Shown: positions 1 to 10,090, counted from the first letter of the stretch. The stretch is 64,000 nt of DNA from Rehmannia glutinosa (GCA_016081115.2 JABTTQ020001799.1:124001-188000), one strand, 5' to 3'. The notes: generated from the sequence alone by a model not told the origin. A program made the numbers and translations.

Positions 1-1548
1 TGGCAAGGAGTGCGTGGCCCCAAGATGACAACTTTTTCTGGCGAAGGAGGCGCGAAGTACTATGATCCTGCAGATGCTCGCAAGCGGATCCATAAAGGAG
101 AACTTGTTTCGTTGACTTGCACCATGATCACTCAGGAGAAAGATTTCACATATGTTGATAATGGGAATGCAGAAGAATTCGAGCGGAACTACTTCCTTGC
201 AATTCGTTCAAACTATCTTCCTTTGCGGCAAGGTGGGTATTTCATCATTGAACCTTATAGTCCTCACAGATTCGATCGCCAGTTTGGATTTTATCAAGTG
301 GTGCCCGTAGCGCTTAAACGAGATGTACGGCGAGCTTCTCTAGATGAAGGAATTCACTATTGGCATTTGTGCACATTGTCGAAGACCTTTTCTAAGGCGT
401 GTCTGCCTTGTATGCCCCCAAATGCAAAGAAGTTCTCTTCTGAAGATTACAAGACATGGTGGAACAAAGTCCATGGATGCTTTTTTCAAGAAAATATCGC
501 AAGCTTGATCAATATGGAGCTAAGTGGTGAACTGCCCAGAGGTACAAAGCCCAACAATGGAGGTGGCCTGGTTGATGCAAATAGTCAAACTTCTTTGCAT
601 GTTGCTCCCCTTGCCAACGAGTGCAATGCTCAAGCCAACAAAAGAAATAGTACTTCTCATCCCGCGGAGGAAAGTAGTAGTAACGCTGACCGTCATTGGA
701 AAAGTCCCAAGAAGGATTCTGGATCCTTGCCATCACATGATGTTGATTATATTGCAGACCATCCTCTTCAAATTGAGACTTTTGCCGAAGAGGTTATTTC
801 TTTACTTCTTATTTTAATAAATCTTTCTCTCTTTTTTTTTTTTACTTAAGCATGCAATATTTCAGTTGGAGAAGGATCTTGTCAACATTGATGATGATGA
901 TGAGTCACAAGGTAGCCAAAGGTCGGTCATGAGGCTTAACAAATTGGCTAGGAATTCCATGGTTCACAAGACAACACGAGAAGAGATGCGTGACTTGGCT
1001 AAGGCTACGAAGACACCTCATTGCGCGGCATTCTCGGTGTTCGAAGGTGGGAAGTTTCTATATAAGCACCAAAGAGAGTTCCTTCAGAACATGTGGAGTG
1101 ATCTTCGTGAGAAATTGGCCAGCACTTCGATTGACTTTATTTCATCCATTAAAGAAGATGTGTTTGTTGTGCTTGAATCCATGAAAAGCTACAAAGATTT
1201 TGACATCTCTCACTTAGAAGAATTGTTGGAAGCGCTTTTTGCCCAGGCTACTGCATATGATGAGGCGAGATCAATATCTTCCGAGAAGGGATCCAAAGAA
1301 CTCCTTGCTCGAAAATTAAGTGAAGCTGGAGATCGCTTGCATGATGCGAAGACCAAAGAAAACAAGGAGTTTGCCCAAATTATGTCAACCAATGATGATT
1401 TGGAATCCATCAAAAAGGAGATTGACAGTTTGCAGAAACGAAAGAAGAACTTAACTACATCATTAAATCAACAACAAGAACTTCTTTAAATTGCTCAAGC
1501 TGAAGTTTTTGATATTGAAGTGGAGATTACTGCCATCGAGAGTATTAC
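1..1548 (+). pseudogene. Plant-mobile-domain-like protein, upstream part (antisense ORF of element E2)
   Basis: The frame is open from the left window edge, so the 5' end is missing. Exon 1 (to 792) encodes a segment with YFIIEPYSPHRFDRQFGFYQ at about 230-290, which I recognise as typical of the C-terminal part of the plant mobile domain (PMD, aminotransferase-like) family. Exon 2 (from 866) is a charged region, DDDDE followed by coiled-coil-like heptads up to about 1480. A TAA at 1487-1489 breaks the frame, but codons continue beyond it to the copia insertion at 1549, so it is probably a former CAA. The family is linked to DNA transposons and to transposon silencing; no function can be assigned here. 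It lies antisense to and downstream of a Tat-like pol region. It could instead be a host PMD gene that happens to be adjacent. Confidence 0.7.
793..865 (+). other. Intron of the PMD-like ORF
   Basis: This is a 73-bp AT- and T-rich stretch with a GT start after GAAGAG and a TTTCAG end before TTGGAGAAGG. Both flanking exons are in phase 0, so splicing joins them without a shift. The reading frame upstream runs into the intron and stops at 847-849, which supports removal. Because this ORF is antisense to the surrounding retrotransposon, reverse transcription of that element's own RNA would not remove the intron. Confidence 0.7.
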
Positions 1549-1816
1549 TGTAAGTCCAAGCGGCTACGATAATCTAGAGGGGGGGTGAATAGATTATCTC
1601 CATCTTTTTGATTTTGCCCTCTATTTCGAACCGGAAGCTCAAAGACAATAATAAAGGTGCGGAATGTAAACAACACACGTCGATTTAAAGAGGTTCAACC
1701 CACCTAGGGCCTAATCCTCTACCACCCCAGTATATCCGGGATGGATTTCAAAAAGAAAAAAAGATTTTATTAATAATTACCAAAATTATTACAACAAAAT
1801 CTTACACCAACACCTT

Positions 1817-2032
1817 GAAGAGCACCACACTCTTCTTCAACACCACCACCTTTGAGATTACCACAATCTCACTTGAAGATTACCACAATCTCCAAACGGT
1901 ACCTTGTGAAGATTACCACAATCTTCACCCTTGAAGAGCACCACACTCTTCAACACCTCAACAAGAAGATTACCACAATCTTCTTACACCTAACACCTAG
2001 TTCACCCAAGTGTGTTCTTACCACAAGAACAC
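1817..2032. repeat. Seven short inverted repeats sharing an ACCAC loop (E1 LTR)
   Basis: The hairpins are at 1817-1835, 1854-1870, 1875-1893, 1906-1928, 1931-1953, 1963-1985 and 2012-2032. Arms are 6-9 bp and differ between hairpins (GAAGATT/AATCTTC, GAAGAG/CTCTTC, GTGTTCTT/AAGAACAC), while the centre is always ACCAC (CACCACA in two). The same array is present in the right LTR. On element RNA the loop would read GUGGU. Confidence 0.85.
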
Positions 2033-2424
2033 TCACAAGGATATCTTGTGTTTGAATGACGACCACAAATTCAAGATTATAACTCGATAATGAATAATAC
2101 AATTGAGTGCAAGTGTAATCAAGAATAGCGTAGACCTCAAAATGTGAAAGTGAATAGCTAGGCAAATTACAACAAGAAATAAGACAATGTAAGAACAAGT
2201 GTATTCTTGAGTGTATCTTGTTGTGTTGTAGTTTTCTCTCTTATAGTGTTGCTTCAATTCTTCCTCTATTTATAGAAGATGTCTTGTACATGATAGGCTC
2301 CTCTTGGGGACATGAAATCTGTAAAAAATTGCAAGACAATTGAAGAAAAGAGCTGTTAGAAATCAATCCCTTAAATCAAGGAAAAGCTGTCTGCAAGCTC
2401 AACGGATAGTTTGCTGTCAAATGA

Positions 2425-2770
2425 GGGGTTCGATCGGTCGCGCAGAGATAAGATTGAAATTGAATTCTGCGAATATTTACACAGGGGGACCGGTCGCAGG
2501 GGGGTCCGACCGGTCGCCCCTATGTTGGACCGGTCGAGGAGATCAAAAATAAGAAACAGATGTTTCTGTACTTCGGGGGGTACGTTCAGGTACCGGTCGC
2601 CCCCCCAAATTTTGTCTACGTCCCTTTTTCTGTTCCAAAACTCAACACAGGTACGGGTTGCCCTATAGGGCGACCGGTCGAGCCTGAAACATAAGTGTTG
2701 TCCAATTTTATATCGAAAATAAACTCCAAGAAATACTCCAAAAAAATAGTAAAAACATTTTAGACCGATC
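2425..2770. repeat. Dispersed GACCGGTC palindromes in E1 LTR
   Basis: GACCGGTC or one-base variants occur about seven times in 345 bp (near 2430, 2489, 2507, 2528, 2590, 2670, 2762), mostly followed by G and in GC-rich islands in an AT-rich LTR. The right LTR repeats the pattern at about 8750-9090. Confidence 0.8.
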
Positions 2771-2992
2771 GGGAGTATTAGGACAACATTCAGGGACATA
2801 GTTTTGATGTAAAAACAATTTGACATACAGTCATTAAAAAGTGTTGTCCATTTTAGTCGAAAACAATACTTAAAGAAATACTCCGGGAAAAACCATTTTA
2901 AATCATTTAGGAGTATTTGGACAACCTTTAAAGAACATTGTTTTGGTATAAAACAAAATCATCAAAATCATGATAAAACCATTTATCAAACG

Positions 2993-4700
2993 ATCTACCC
3001 CTTTTTGATGATTACAAACCAAAACAATTTGACAAGGCCGATTTTGAAAACAAAACAATTTTGAGGCGATTTTGAAAACAAAACAAGTTTTCCGGTCAAA
3101 AATAAATATCCATTGAGAGCGACAACATTCCACGCAATATAAACACGAGGATGGGAGTAAAGATATTCAATCGCATATAGCAAATGCTCCCCCTATCAAT
3201 ATGCACAACAAGAGTTATATAGAAGCAACTTAAACATAAGCTAAAATATTAGCTTTTCGATATTGAGCTTAAGTATCAATAACTTAAAAGCTCCCCCTGT
3301 CAAAGAGACGTCATTAGAACCGTATATAAGTCCGTACTACAACCAATGGACCATGATTCATACATAACCATAATGCACCAAGTGGACTAAATGTGATCCA
3401 CAACTTATGGCTTTATGAAGCCATATCTTATAGCTTCTTTTCGTTATGCTTATCTTAGCTTCTTTGAGCTAAAGAGCTTATAACCTGTTTCTCCCCCTTT
3501 GGAATCATCAAAAAGAATGTTAGCACGATAAATACATCATATATTCATAACAAAGTGCGCAAGTAAACCGATGTATCGAGCTATTTTGAACATTGAAGCT
3601 TTTAAACCAAATAGGAGGGAAGAGTCGAATTATACGACTTGTAGAAGCTTATGAAATATCATTTGATAAGCAAAACATGATCTCTATAAATATATAAGAC
3701 TTTTGAAATCGAGAGAATCATGTAGGTGATGAATTTTTCATCGAAACATTTCGTCGAACACTTGGCGTGCGTCGAATAAAACTAAAAGAATATAACGCCT
3801 TTGCAATTCGTTTAAGCCAAAAAAATTCATCACCAAATTAGTTCAACCAACATTCATCCATCAACAATAATAATTCATAACACAACTTTGCAAGAATTCC
3901 AACAAAAAACAATACATAAGCACTTTCTCAAGGGTTCCACCCAATTGAGATAAAGGAGTAGAATTCTTACCAATTAATCGGAGAAGTCGAGTAATAAGGA
4001 TGATAATCTCGTACTATAAACCCAAAAATAGAGAATATACAAGAAAGAAATCATTTTGGGTGAATTGTGTGTGAAAAATACGAAGGGGTTCGATTTTGGA
4101 AGAAAAGAACCAAAATAAAGTTTAAGATGACAGAACCATTTTTAACTCTGAAAATGGCAGGGGCGACCGGTCGGCCTCAACTCCTTCAGCCCACTGCTTC
4201 TTTCTGTTTTGCGAGATCCAAAAATCCGATTTTTCGCCCCTAAGTTTTAAAACGTGCAAGATGCAAACGTAGACCTCATTCAATATACATTATGTCATAA
4301 TCAAGCTCGAAATGAGGTAAAATACTCGGCGGTAAATGATTAAAAAGTCCGCGAGTTAACTTTGAGACGGAATTAAACACATCTCAAGTTTTTGTTAAAC
4401 ATGCAATCCCTTAATAATTATATCGAATCTAAATATGTTTAGTTCGATTATGACGAACCATAGTTTGAATAATTTTGACCGGACTTGTTATCCCGAAAAA
4501 TAAGAACGTTTTAAAGCTTTGGATACAACAAGTCATAAGAAGAAGTGCCTTTCAAATATTTGAAAATTTCTTTTAACGGCACTTTAATGAGATTCGTTGG
4601 GATAGTTTTTGAAGTCGAGCATATAGACATAAGACATATGGAATGTCGAGTCTATAGGAATAATATAAGAAAACATACCTCGAATTTGTTTGTCAACCGA
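2993..4700 (-). other. E1 3' internal noncoding region with polypurine tracts
   Basis: On the minus strand this AT-rich stretch ends with AAAAAGGGGTAGAT directly before the 3' LTR (2993-3007), the expected second-strand primer. Further AGGGGGAG tracts occur near 3188, 3294 and 3493, the last in a TGATGATTCC context. An isolated GACCGGTCG motif lies at about 4165. I see no convincing ORF. SIRE-type elements may carry an env-like ORF here, but none is recognisable. Confidence 0.6.
4538..4685. repeat. Imperfect direct repeat inside E1, second copy at 5888-6022
   Basis: Both copies start with GTGCCTTTCAAA, include CGAGTCTATA, and end with TACCTCGA. They flank the RT remnant about 1.35 kb apart and differ by many substitutions and small indels. 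The duplication may reflect a rearrangement that accompanied loss of protease and integrase. Confidence 0.5.
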
Positions 4701-4710
4701 CATGCCTTTC

Positions 4711-5470
4711 TCAACCTTTGTCAATTTCTTCATTGATAGCCATAGAGTTTGAGATGATTCTTCCTTCTTCAATGCCTAACTTCTTCAAGAGTTCTTTTAA
4801 AATATAACCATCCACTTGGCATTGAATAATTTGAAGTCCAAGCAATAAATTGAGCTCCCACATCATGCTCATTTCAAGTACACCTTGCATCAACTTGGAA
4901 AAATATCTTGCACAAATATTCATTAGTAGTACCAAAAATATTCTCATAAATATGCACAAGTAAACAATCTTGCCCTTTTTCAAAAACAAAGAGAGTAGTA
5001 TCAGCTTTACCTCTTGTAAAATCATTTAGCAAAAAAAGGCTAAGTCTATCAACCGTACAAGGCCTATATTTTTTTAAAAAAAACATTTGGCCTAGAAAAA
5101 ATTTTAAACCCCGGAGGTTGTTTTACATAGACTTCTTCTAGAATAAAACCATTGAGAAAATTGGATTAAACATCCATTTTGTAAAGCTTGAAATTTTCTT
5201 AAAACAAAAATGGACAAGTAAGATGCAAATAGCTACTAAATGTGCTATGAGTGCAAATGTTACATCAAAATCAATTACCTTCTTCTTGAAAATACCTTGG
5301 AGCTACTAACCTCGCCTTAGTTCGACCAATGTTGCCTTGGTCATCGAGTTTGTTCCGGAATACCCTTTTTGTCTCTATAGTTGTTTGTGATGGAAGACAT
5401 GGCATCTATTTCCATATATCATTCCTCTTGCAATTCTATTTATCTTGGAGCATCAATTGAGGAATTCGTC
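4711..5470 (-). pseudogene. pol: E1 reverse transcriptase remnant
   Basis: Several frames on the minus strand match consecutive copia RT blocks. A block around FRNKLDDQGNIGRTKARLVA lies near 5320-5370, FLNGFILEEVYVKQPPGF near 5100-5165, a DDFTRGKADTTLFV-type block near 4990-5030, and a CQVDGYILKELLKKLGIEE block at 4760-4830. The YVDD catalytic box is decayed (HIYENIFG instead of a double-Asp box). Stops and shifts separate the blocks. Upstream protease and integrase have been lost. Confidence 0.7.
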
Positions 5471-6396
5471 TTTTTCATCACTATCATCATTGGGCATCCA
5501 ATTGATCTAAGGTGTTCATAATAGAACATTTACATCCAAATATTTGGAGTACTTCATTTCTCATCTACACAACTTAACAAACTCATTAACGACATCGCTT
5601 ATATAAGCAAGAAAAAAATAGCCCAACTGTAAAAACATGTCTCAATCACAAAATATCTTGCATAGTAGAAATAGACACTATATATATACCATGAAGCAAG
5701 AAACACATACTATGCATTTAGAATATCATCAAGAGTCTAATAAATCATGCAAGTTCAAATAAGCTTAAGAAAGCTATAAAAGGTCTCTTTTGAAATTTGA
5801 GAATCCGATAGCATATAATTGAGACCTCATTTAAAAAAATATTTGAACAAAAGTTTACAAAGCAAATATGTGCAATCAAATATCAAATAGTGCCTTTCAA
5901 AAAATCTAAAAATCCTCTTAATGGCATTTGTATGAAATACTATGAAAAACAAGCACATAGGCACATGGCAATACATATATCGAGTCTATAAGAGTAAGAA
6001 TAACACAAGTAAACGTACCTCGATAATTTATGCCTTTTCTTGACAAATAATGACGAAAATGGCCATTTGTGAAAATATGTAAATCCTACACAATTCTTAA
6101 AACAAATCTAGCACAAATCATAATGATAAAAGTGTAGGCTAAGAGATATCACAAGTAAGCTCATGCCATAAAAATCCATAAGAGATGATAACATACTATA
6201 GTCTTCAAAAATGCACAAGAGTTTTAAAAACATCATATAAGGTCTTTTTTTTTAAAAAAAAAATTTAAAAGCAAAAATATATATTGAAGACCTTAATTAA
6301 AAAATAAATATTTGAAAACTCATTTTGCAATAAAGACACAAATAAAAGCATGCATAATAACAAAATAAAATGCATATTTAAATAGGGAGATACGGG
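5471..6396 (-). other. E1 interior between gag and RT remnant, no gene seen
   Basis: Protease and integrase would be expected here in a complete copia element. The stretch is AT-rich, has no long ORF on either strand, and includes the second copy of the 4538-4685 repeat. Short poly-A/T runs occur near 6246-6270. I recognise no coding remnant with confidence. Confidence 0.5.
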
Positions 6397-7855
6397 TTAC
6401 CAATTACGCCATTTCCATGGGTTATGCCGTTCCCATTGTTGATGATATCTTCCCTTTGAGAAGTCACTTTGTTGATGATGACTTCTTTGATTACTCCATT
6501 TCCAAGGTTTGTTGCCTTCCCATTGTTGAAAGTCTCTTCTTCTTTGAAAATCATCTTTTTGATGATGTCTTTGCCATTTCCAAGGATTGTGTTCTTCCCA
6601 TTTTTGATTGTACCCTCTTCTTGGAAATTGGCTTTGTTGAGAATAGTTTCTCCTTCTTTGATCAAATGAAACGGTCATTTGATGCCTTCTTGGCGGTATG
6701 AATTTTCTTCGATCATTATTTTGCCGGGTACCTAATATGACATTGTTTTGTGGTACCCTCATGTGTTTGGGTCCTTTGGGATTAGTCTTGAGACTTATAG
6801 GTCTCCAATAATAATTAGAGCTATTTCTAGCCCGACAAGTATTTACCGTATGACCCTTTTTACCGCAATAAAATCATGTAATAATTCTAGGAGCATAATG
6901 ACCAACGTGCTTAGAGACTTGATTCTTTTTCATGTGATTGACACCCTTTGGCTTATGATCAAGTTCCAGTTTCGAATTATTACAACAATCAACAATATTG
7001 GTCATTCTATCGGCACTCAAGTTGGATTTAGATAAATCATTTTTCAAGCAATTTATATCCTCAACAAGAGTACTATTTTCTTTCTCAAGGTTTCTAACCT
7101 TGTCAAGAGTGGTGGTGTGAACACATGATAGAGATTCATAGGAAGTAAATAAACTATCCTTATCATTTTTTAAAACAATGAATTCCTTTTTCAAATTTTT
7201 GTATTTAAAAAGTAAGTTTTGGAATTCATCTTGTAGCTCATCATAATCATTTTGCAAATCACTATATTCATTTTGCAATTCATTGTCATAAGAAGTAGAG
7301 GGTTTAGAACTTACCTCGTTTTCTTCTTTGATGCCCATGAGGCATTGTTCAACTTGTTCATCATTGGAGGTTGTAGAAGGCTTATCCCATGTTGTTGGAT
7401 TTGATGTTGTATCCATTTGTGAAGTAGATGCTTTTGAGTTGCTCCTTTCATTTGCATATACTTCATAGATGGCTTCTAATTTTTGTCATACTTCATGTGC
7501 CGATCGAATACCTACAACATGATCAAATTCCAAAGTGGTAAGTGAACAAAGTAAAATATTAAGAGCTTTACCATTTAAGGAGATGATTTTCTTCTCTTCA
7601 TCATTGAGCTCTTTGAAGCCTTTGGAGGTGTGTGGTGTATCTTTCATCGGAATGGATTCTCCATTTATGACGGTGTTCCAAATATCAAACCCGCAACCTT
7701 GTAAATAGCATTCCATTCTTTCTTTCCAAAATATAAAATTTTTGGAATCAAACCGAGGTGGCTTGGTGGTGGAGGTGCCGGAAAGATGAGCTTCGTTCGT
7801 AGCCGACGATCGTTTCTCTTCACTCACGATGTGAAACGAGCTTGCCAAAGAGTTT
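6397..7855 (-). pseudogene. gag: E1 Gag (UBN2/DUF4219-like, coiled coil, CCHC, W-rich repeats)
   Basis: The N-terminal part (about 7486-7800) has the copia Gag pattern around FDSKNFIFWKERMECYLQG. After a stop near 7486 the frame resumes with a long Glu/Asn/Leu-rich coiled coil (6874-7416), then FYCGKKGHTVNTC, a CCHC zinc knuckle, near 6840-6875. The tail (6397-6640) is three copies of a Trp-rich repeat built on NPWKW. Gag packages the element RNA and the knuckle binds nucleic acid. At least two stops break it, so it is not functional as it stands. Trp-rich tandem repeats after the knuckle are not a standard copia feature. Confidence 0.75.
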
Positions 7856-7868
7856 GGCTCTGATACCA
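7856..7868 (-). other. E1 primer-binding site
   Basis: On the minus strand TGGTATCAGAGCC follows the 5' LTR after two bases. This is the usual plant copia primer site complementary to initiator tRNA-Met, and it fixes the element's orientation. Confidence 0.85.
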
Positions 7869-7870
7869 CT

Positions 7871-9310
7871 TGTAAGTCCAAGCGGCTACGATAATCTAGA
7901 GGGGGGGTGAATAGATTATCTCCATCTTTTCGATTTTGCCCTCTATTTCGAACCGGAAGCTCAAAGACAATAATAAAGGTGCGGAATGTAAACAACACAC
8001 GTCGATTTAAAGAGGTTCAACCCACCTAGGGCCTAATCCTCTACCACCCCAGTATATCCGGGATGGATTTCAAAAAGAAAAAAAGATTTTATTAACAATT
8101 ACCAAAATTATTACAACAAAATCTTACACCAACACCTTGAAGAGCACCACACTCTTCTTCAACACCACCTTTGAGATTACCACAATCTCACTTGAAGATT
8201 ACCACAATCTCCAAACGGCACCTTGTGAAGATTACCACAATCTTCACCCTTGAAGAGCACCACACTCTTCAACACCTCAACAAGAAGATTACCACAATCT
8301 TCTTACACCTAACACCTAGTTCACCCAAGTGTGTTCTTACCACAAGAACACTCACAAGGATATCTTGTGTTTGAATGACGACCACAAATTCAAGATTACA
8401 ACTCGATAATGAATAATACAATTGAGTGCAAGTGTAATCAAGAATAGCCTAGACCTCAAAATGTGAAAGTGAATAGCTAGGCAAATTACAACAAGAAATA
8501 AGACAATGTAAGAACAAGTGTATTCTTGAGTGTATCTTGTTGTGTTGTAGTTTTCTCTCTTATAGTGTTGCTTCAATTCTTCCTCTATTTATAGAAGATT
8601 TCTTGTACATGATAGGCTCCTCTTGGGGACATGAAATCTGTAAAAAATTGCAAGACAATTGAAGAAAAGAGCTATTAGAAATCAATCCCTTAAATCAAGG
8701 AAAAGCTGTCTGCAAACTCAACGGATAGTTTGCTGTCAAATGAGGGGTTCGACCGGTCGCGCAGAGATAAGATTGAAATTGAATTCTGCGAATTTTTACA
8801 CAGGGGGACCGGTCGCAGGGGGGTCCGACCGGTCGCACCTATGTTGGACCGGTCGAGGAGATCAAAAATAAGAAACAGATGTTTCTGTACTTCGGGGGGT
8901 ACGTTCAGGTACCGGTCGCCCCCCCAAATTTTGTCTCCGTCCCTTTTTCTGTTCCAAAACTCAACACAGGTACGGGTTGCCCTATAGGGCGACCGGTCGA
9001 GCCTGAAACATAAGTGTTGTCCAATTTTATATCGAAAATAAACTCCAAGAAATACTCCAAAAAATAGTAAAAATATTTTAGACCGATCGGGAGTATTAGG
9101 ACAACATTCAGGGACATAGTTTTGATGTAAAAACAATTTGACATACATTCATTAAAAAGTGTTGTCCATTTTAGTCGAAAACAATACTTAAAGAAATACT
9201 CCGGGAAAAACCATTTTAAATCATTTAGTAGTATTTGGACAACCTTTAAAGAACATTGTTTTGGTATAAAACAAAATCATCAAAATCATGATAAAACCAT
9301 TTATCAAACA
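7871..9310 (-). repeat. E1 5' LTR (right copy)
   Basis: It matches the left LTR along its full length. TGTAAG at 7871 abuts the primer-binding site and CAAACA ends at 9310. The ACCAC-loop hairpins recur at about 8137-8353 and the GACCGGTC motifs at about 8750-9090. In this copy the first GACCGGTC motif is intact, while the left copy has GATCGGTC. Confidence 0.9.
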
Positions 9311-9412
9311 ATTTCCCCAGTGAGTGATGAAGCGGTTGAAAACTTGAAGGTTTCAGCATTACATTTAGAGACCGCCAAAGAAGAGTTGAAGAATCTGAAT
9401 CCCTTCGATTAG
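9311..9412 (+). pseudogene. PMD-like ORF, 3' end beyond the copia insertion
   Basis: Directly after the right LTR of E1 the PMD-like frame resumes and ends with a TAG at about 9410-9412 (terminal residues NLNPFD). If the copia element and one 5-bp target copy are disregarded, the codon phase on both sides matches exactly, which shows these 100 bases are the end of the ORF broken at 1548. The residues form another short helical charged segment. This tail is only recognisable through that continuity. Confidence 0.7.
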
Positions 9413-9753
9413 TATTTTCCCTTTTTTTTTTTGCTTCATGTAATAAATAACACCATTCTTGAGACTACTTAATAGAAATATTGTTTTTTCTTTCTACTTT
9501 GCAATCTCTCAAGTACATTAATTTTGCCGTAGCCTTTTTTTTTCTTTTTTTTTTCAACTTTTTTTTTCTTCTTTTTTTTCGCAACTACTCCAAACTCAAT
9601 TCAATACAAACTCATGACTGAACTTAGAACAAGTCTAAGTTGCCTACGTACCCCAATAAGGGGATCAAGTCATAACGTAGTTCAAAGAAAATTTATTTTT
9701 GATGGGGGGGGTCATGATCGTTTTTATACTCATGCGGGCCAGGAGTATCCATT
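9413..9753 (-). other. E2 3' internal noncoding region
   Basis: T-rich runs (9420-9580) follow the antisense ORF stop. They are followed by a block around 9640-9690 whose minus strand has GAACTACGTTATGACTTGAT and GGTACGTAGGCAAC. I recognise this as a motif common downstream of integrase in Tat-type elements. There is no ORF on either strand. Confidence 0.5.
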
Positions 9754-9982
9754 TCTTAACCACCTTGGACTAGGTGGGGTATTTCATGTTTAACCACATA
9801 AAATGCCTATAGTGGAGTAAATTAACACTTTAACCACATGTATTTACCTTTGGTGGGGTATTTAACTTTTAACAACGTAAAACACCTTTAGTGGGGTAAA
9901 TCAACAGTTTAACCACATGTATTTACCTTTGGTGGGGAAGTTACCAGTTTAACCACATATATTGCCTTTGGTGGTTACCGTT
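9754..9982. repeat. Six imperfect copies of a 40-bp tandem repeat
   Basis: The units begin with TTTAACCACAT and contain CCTTTGGTGGGGTA. Unit starts fall near 9757, 9790, 9830, 9870, 9909 and 9949, giving a period of about 40. Each unit has a weak inverted repeat (ACCAC...GTGG). The array is bounded by a longer direct repeat, TTATACTCATGCGGGCCAGG at about 9723 and a close copy (TCAGG for CCAGG) at about 9989. Confidence 0.8.
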
Positions 9983-10040
9983 CACATTTTATACTCATGC
10001 GGGTCAGGAGTAACATGCAGTTTAGGCTCGTGCGCCAAGG

Positions 10041-10043
<3 letters not shown>

Positions 10044-10086
<43 letters not shown>
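10044..10086. repeat. T43 homopolymer
   Basis: Forty-three consecutive T lie on the plus strand, so an A43 tract begins four bases after the integrase stop codon (10091-10093) on the minus strand. The exact length is likely unstable and may be affected by sequencing. Confidence 0.9.
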
Positions 10087-10087
<1 letters not shown>

Positions 10088-10090
10088 ACT

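Larger units (their letters stand above)
1549..2992 (-). repeat. E1 3' LTR (left copy)
   Basis: It is nearly identical to 7871-9310, with a few substitutions and a 3-bp difference in the CACCACC run near 1845. On the element's strand it begins TGTTTGATAAATGG (first base mutated to C in this copy) and ends GGACTTACA. It carries two unusual sub-arrays, ACCAC-loop hairpins (1817-2032) and GACCGGTC palindromes (2425-2770). High identity between the copies implies a fairly recent insertion, despite the heavily decayed interior. Confidence 0.9.
1549..9310 (-). mobile_element. E1: Ty1/copia retrotransposon, SIRE/Maximus type, degenerate
   Basis: Two about 1.44-kb direct repeats (1549-2992 and 7871-9310), both TG...CA, flank a 4.9-kb interior. 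A tRNA-Met-type primer site lies beside the right copy and a polypurine tract beside the left copy, so the element reads on the minus strand. Interior order is gag with CCHC knuckle, then decayed RT, then a long noncoding 3' part. Protease and integrase are not recognisable. The flanking 5-mers ATTAC (1544-1548) and ATTTC (9311-9315) look like a target duplication with one mismatch. The purine tract ATCATCAAAAAGGGG and the coiled-coil gag suggest the SIRE/Maximus lineage. It sits inside the PMD-like ORF. Confidence 0.88.

Noticed and set aside
1817..2032. CRISPR-like array
   Set aside because: Units are inverted repeats with varying arms, no constant repeat separated by unique spacers, and a eukaryotic LTR context.
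9413..10090. 3' LTR of E2
   Set aside because: No match to the 5' LTR at 15468-16231; it reads instead as the noncoding region after integrase.
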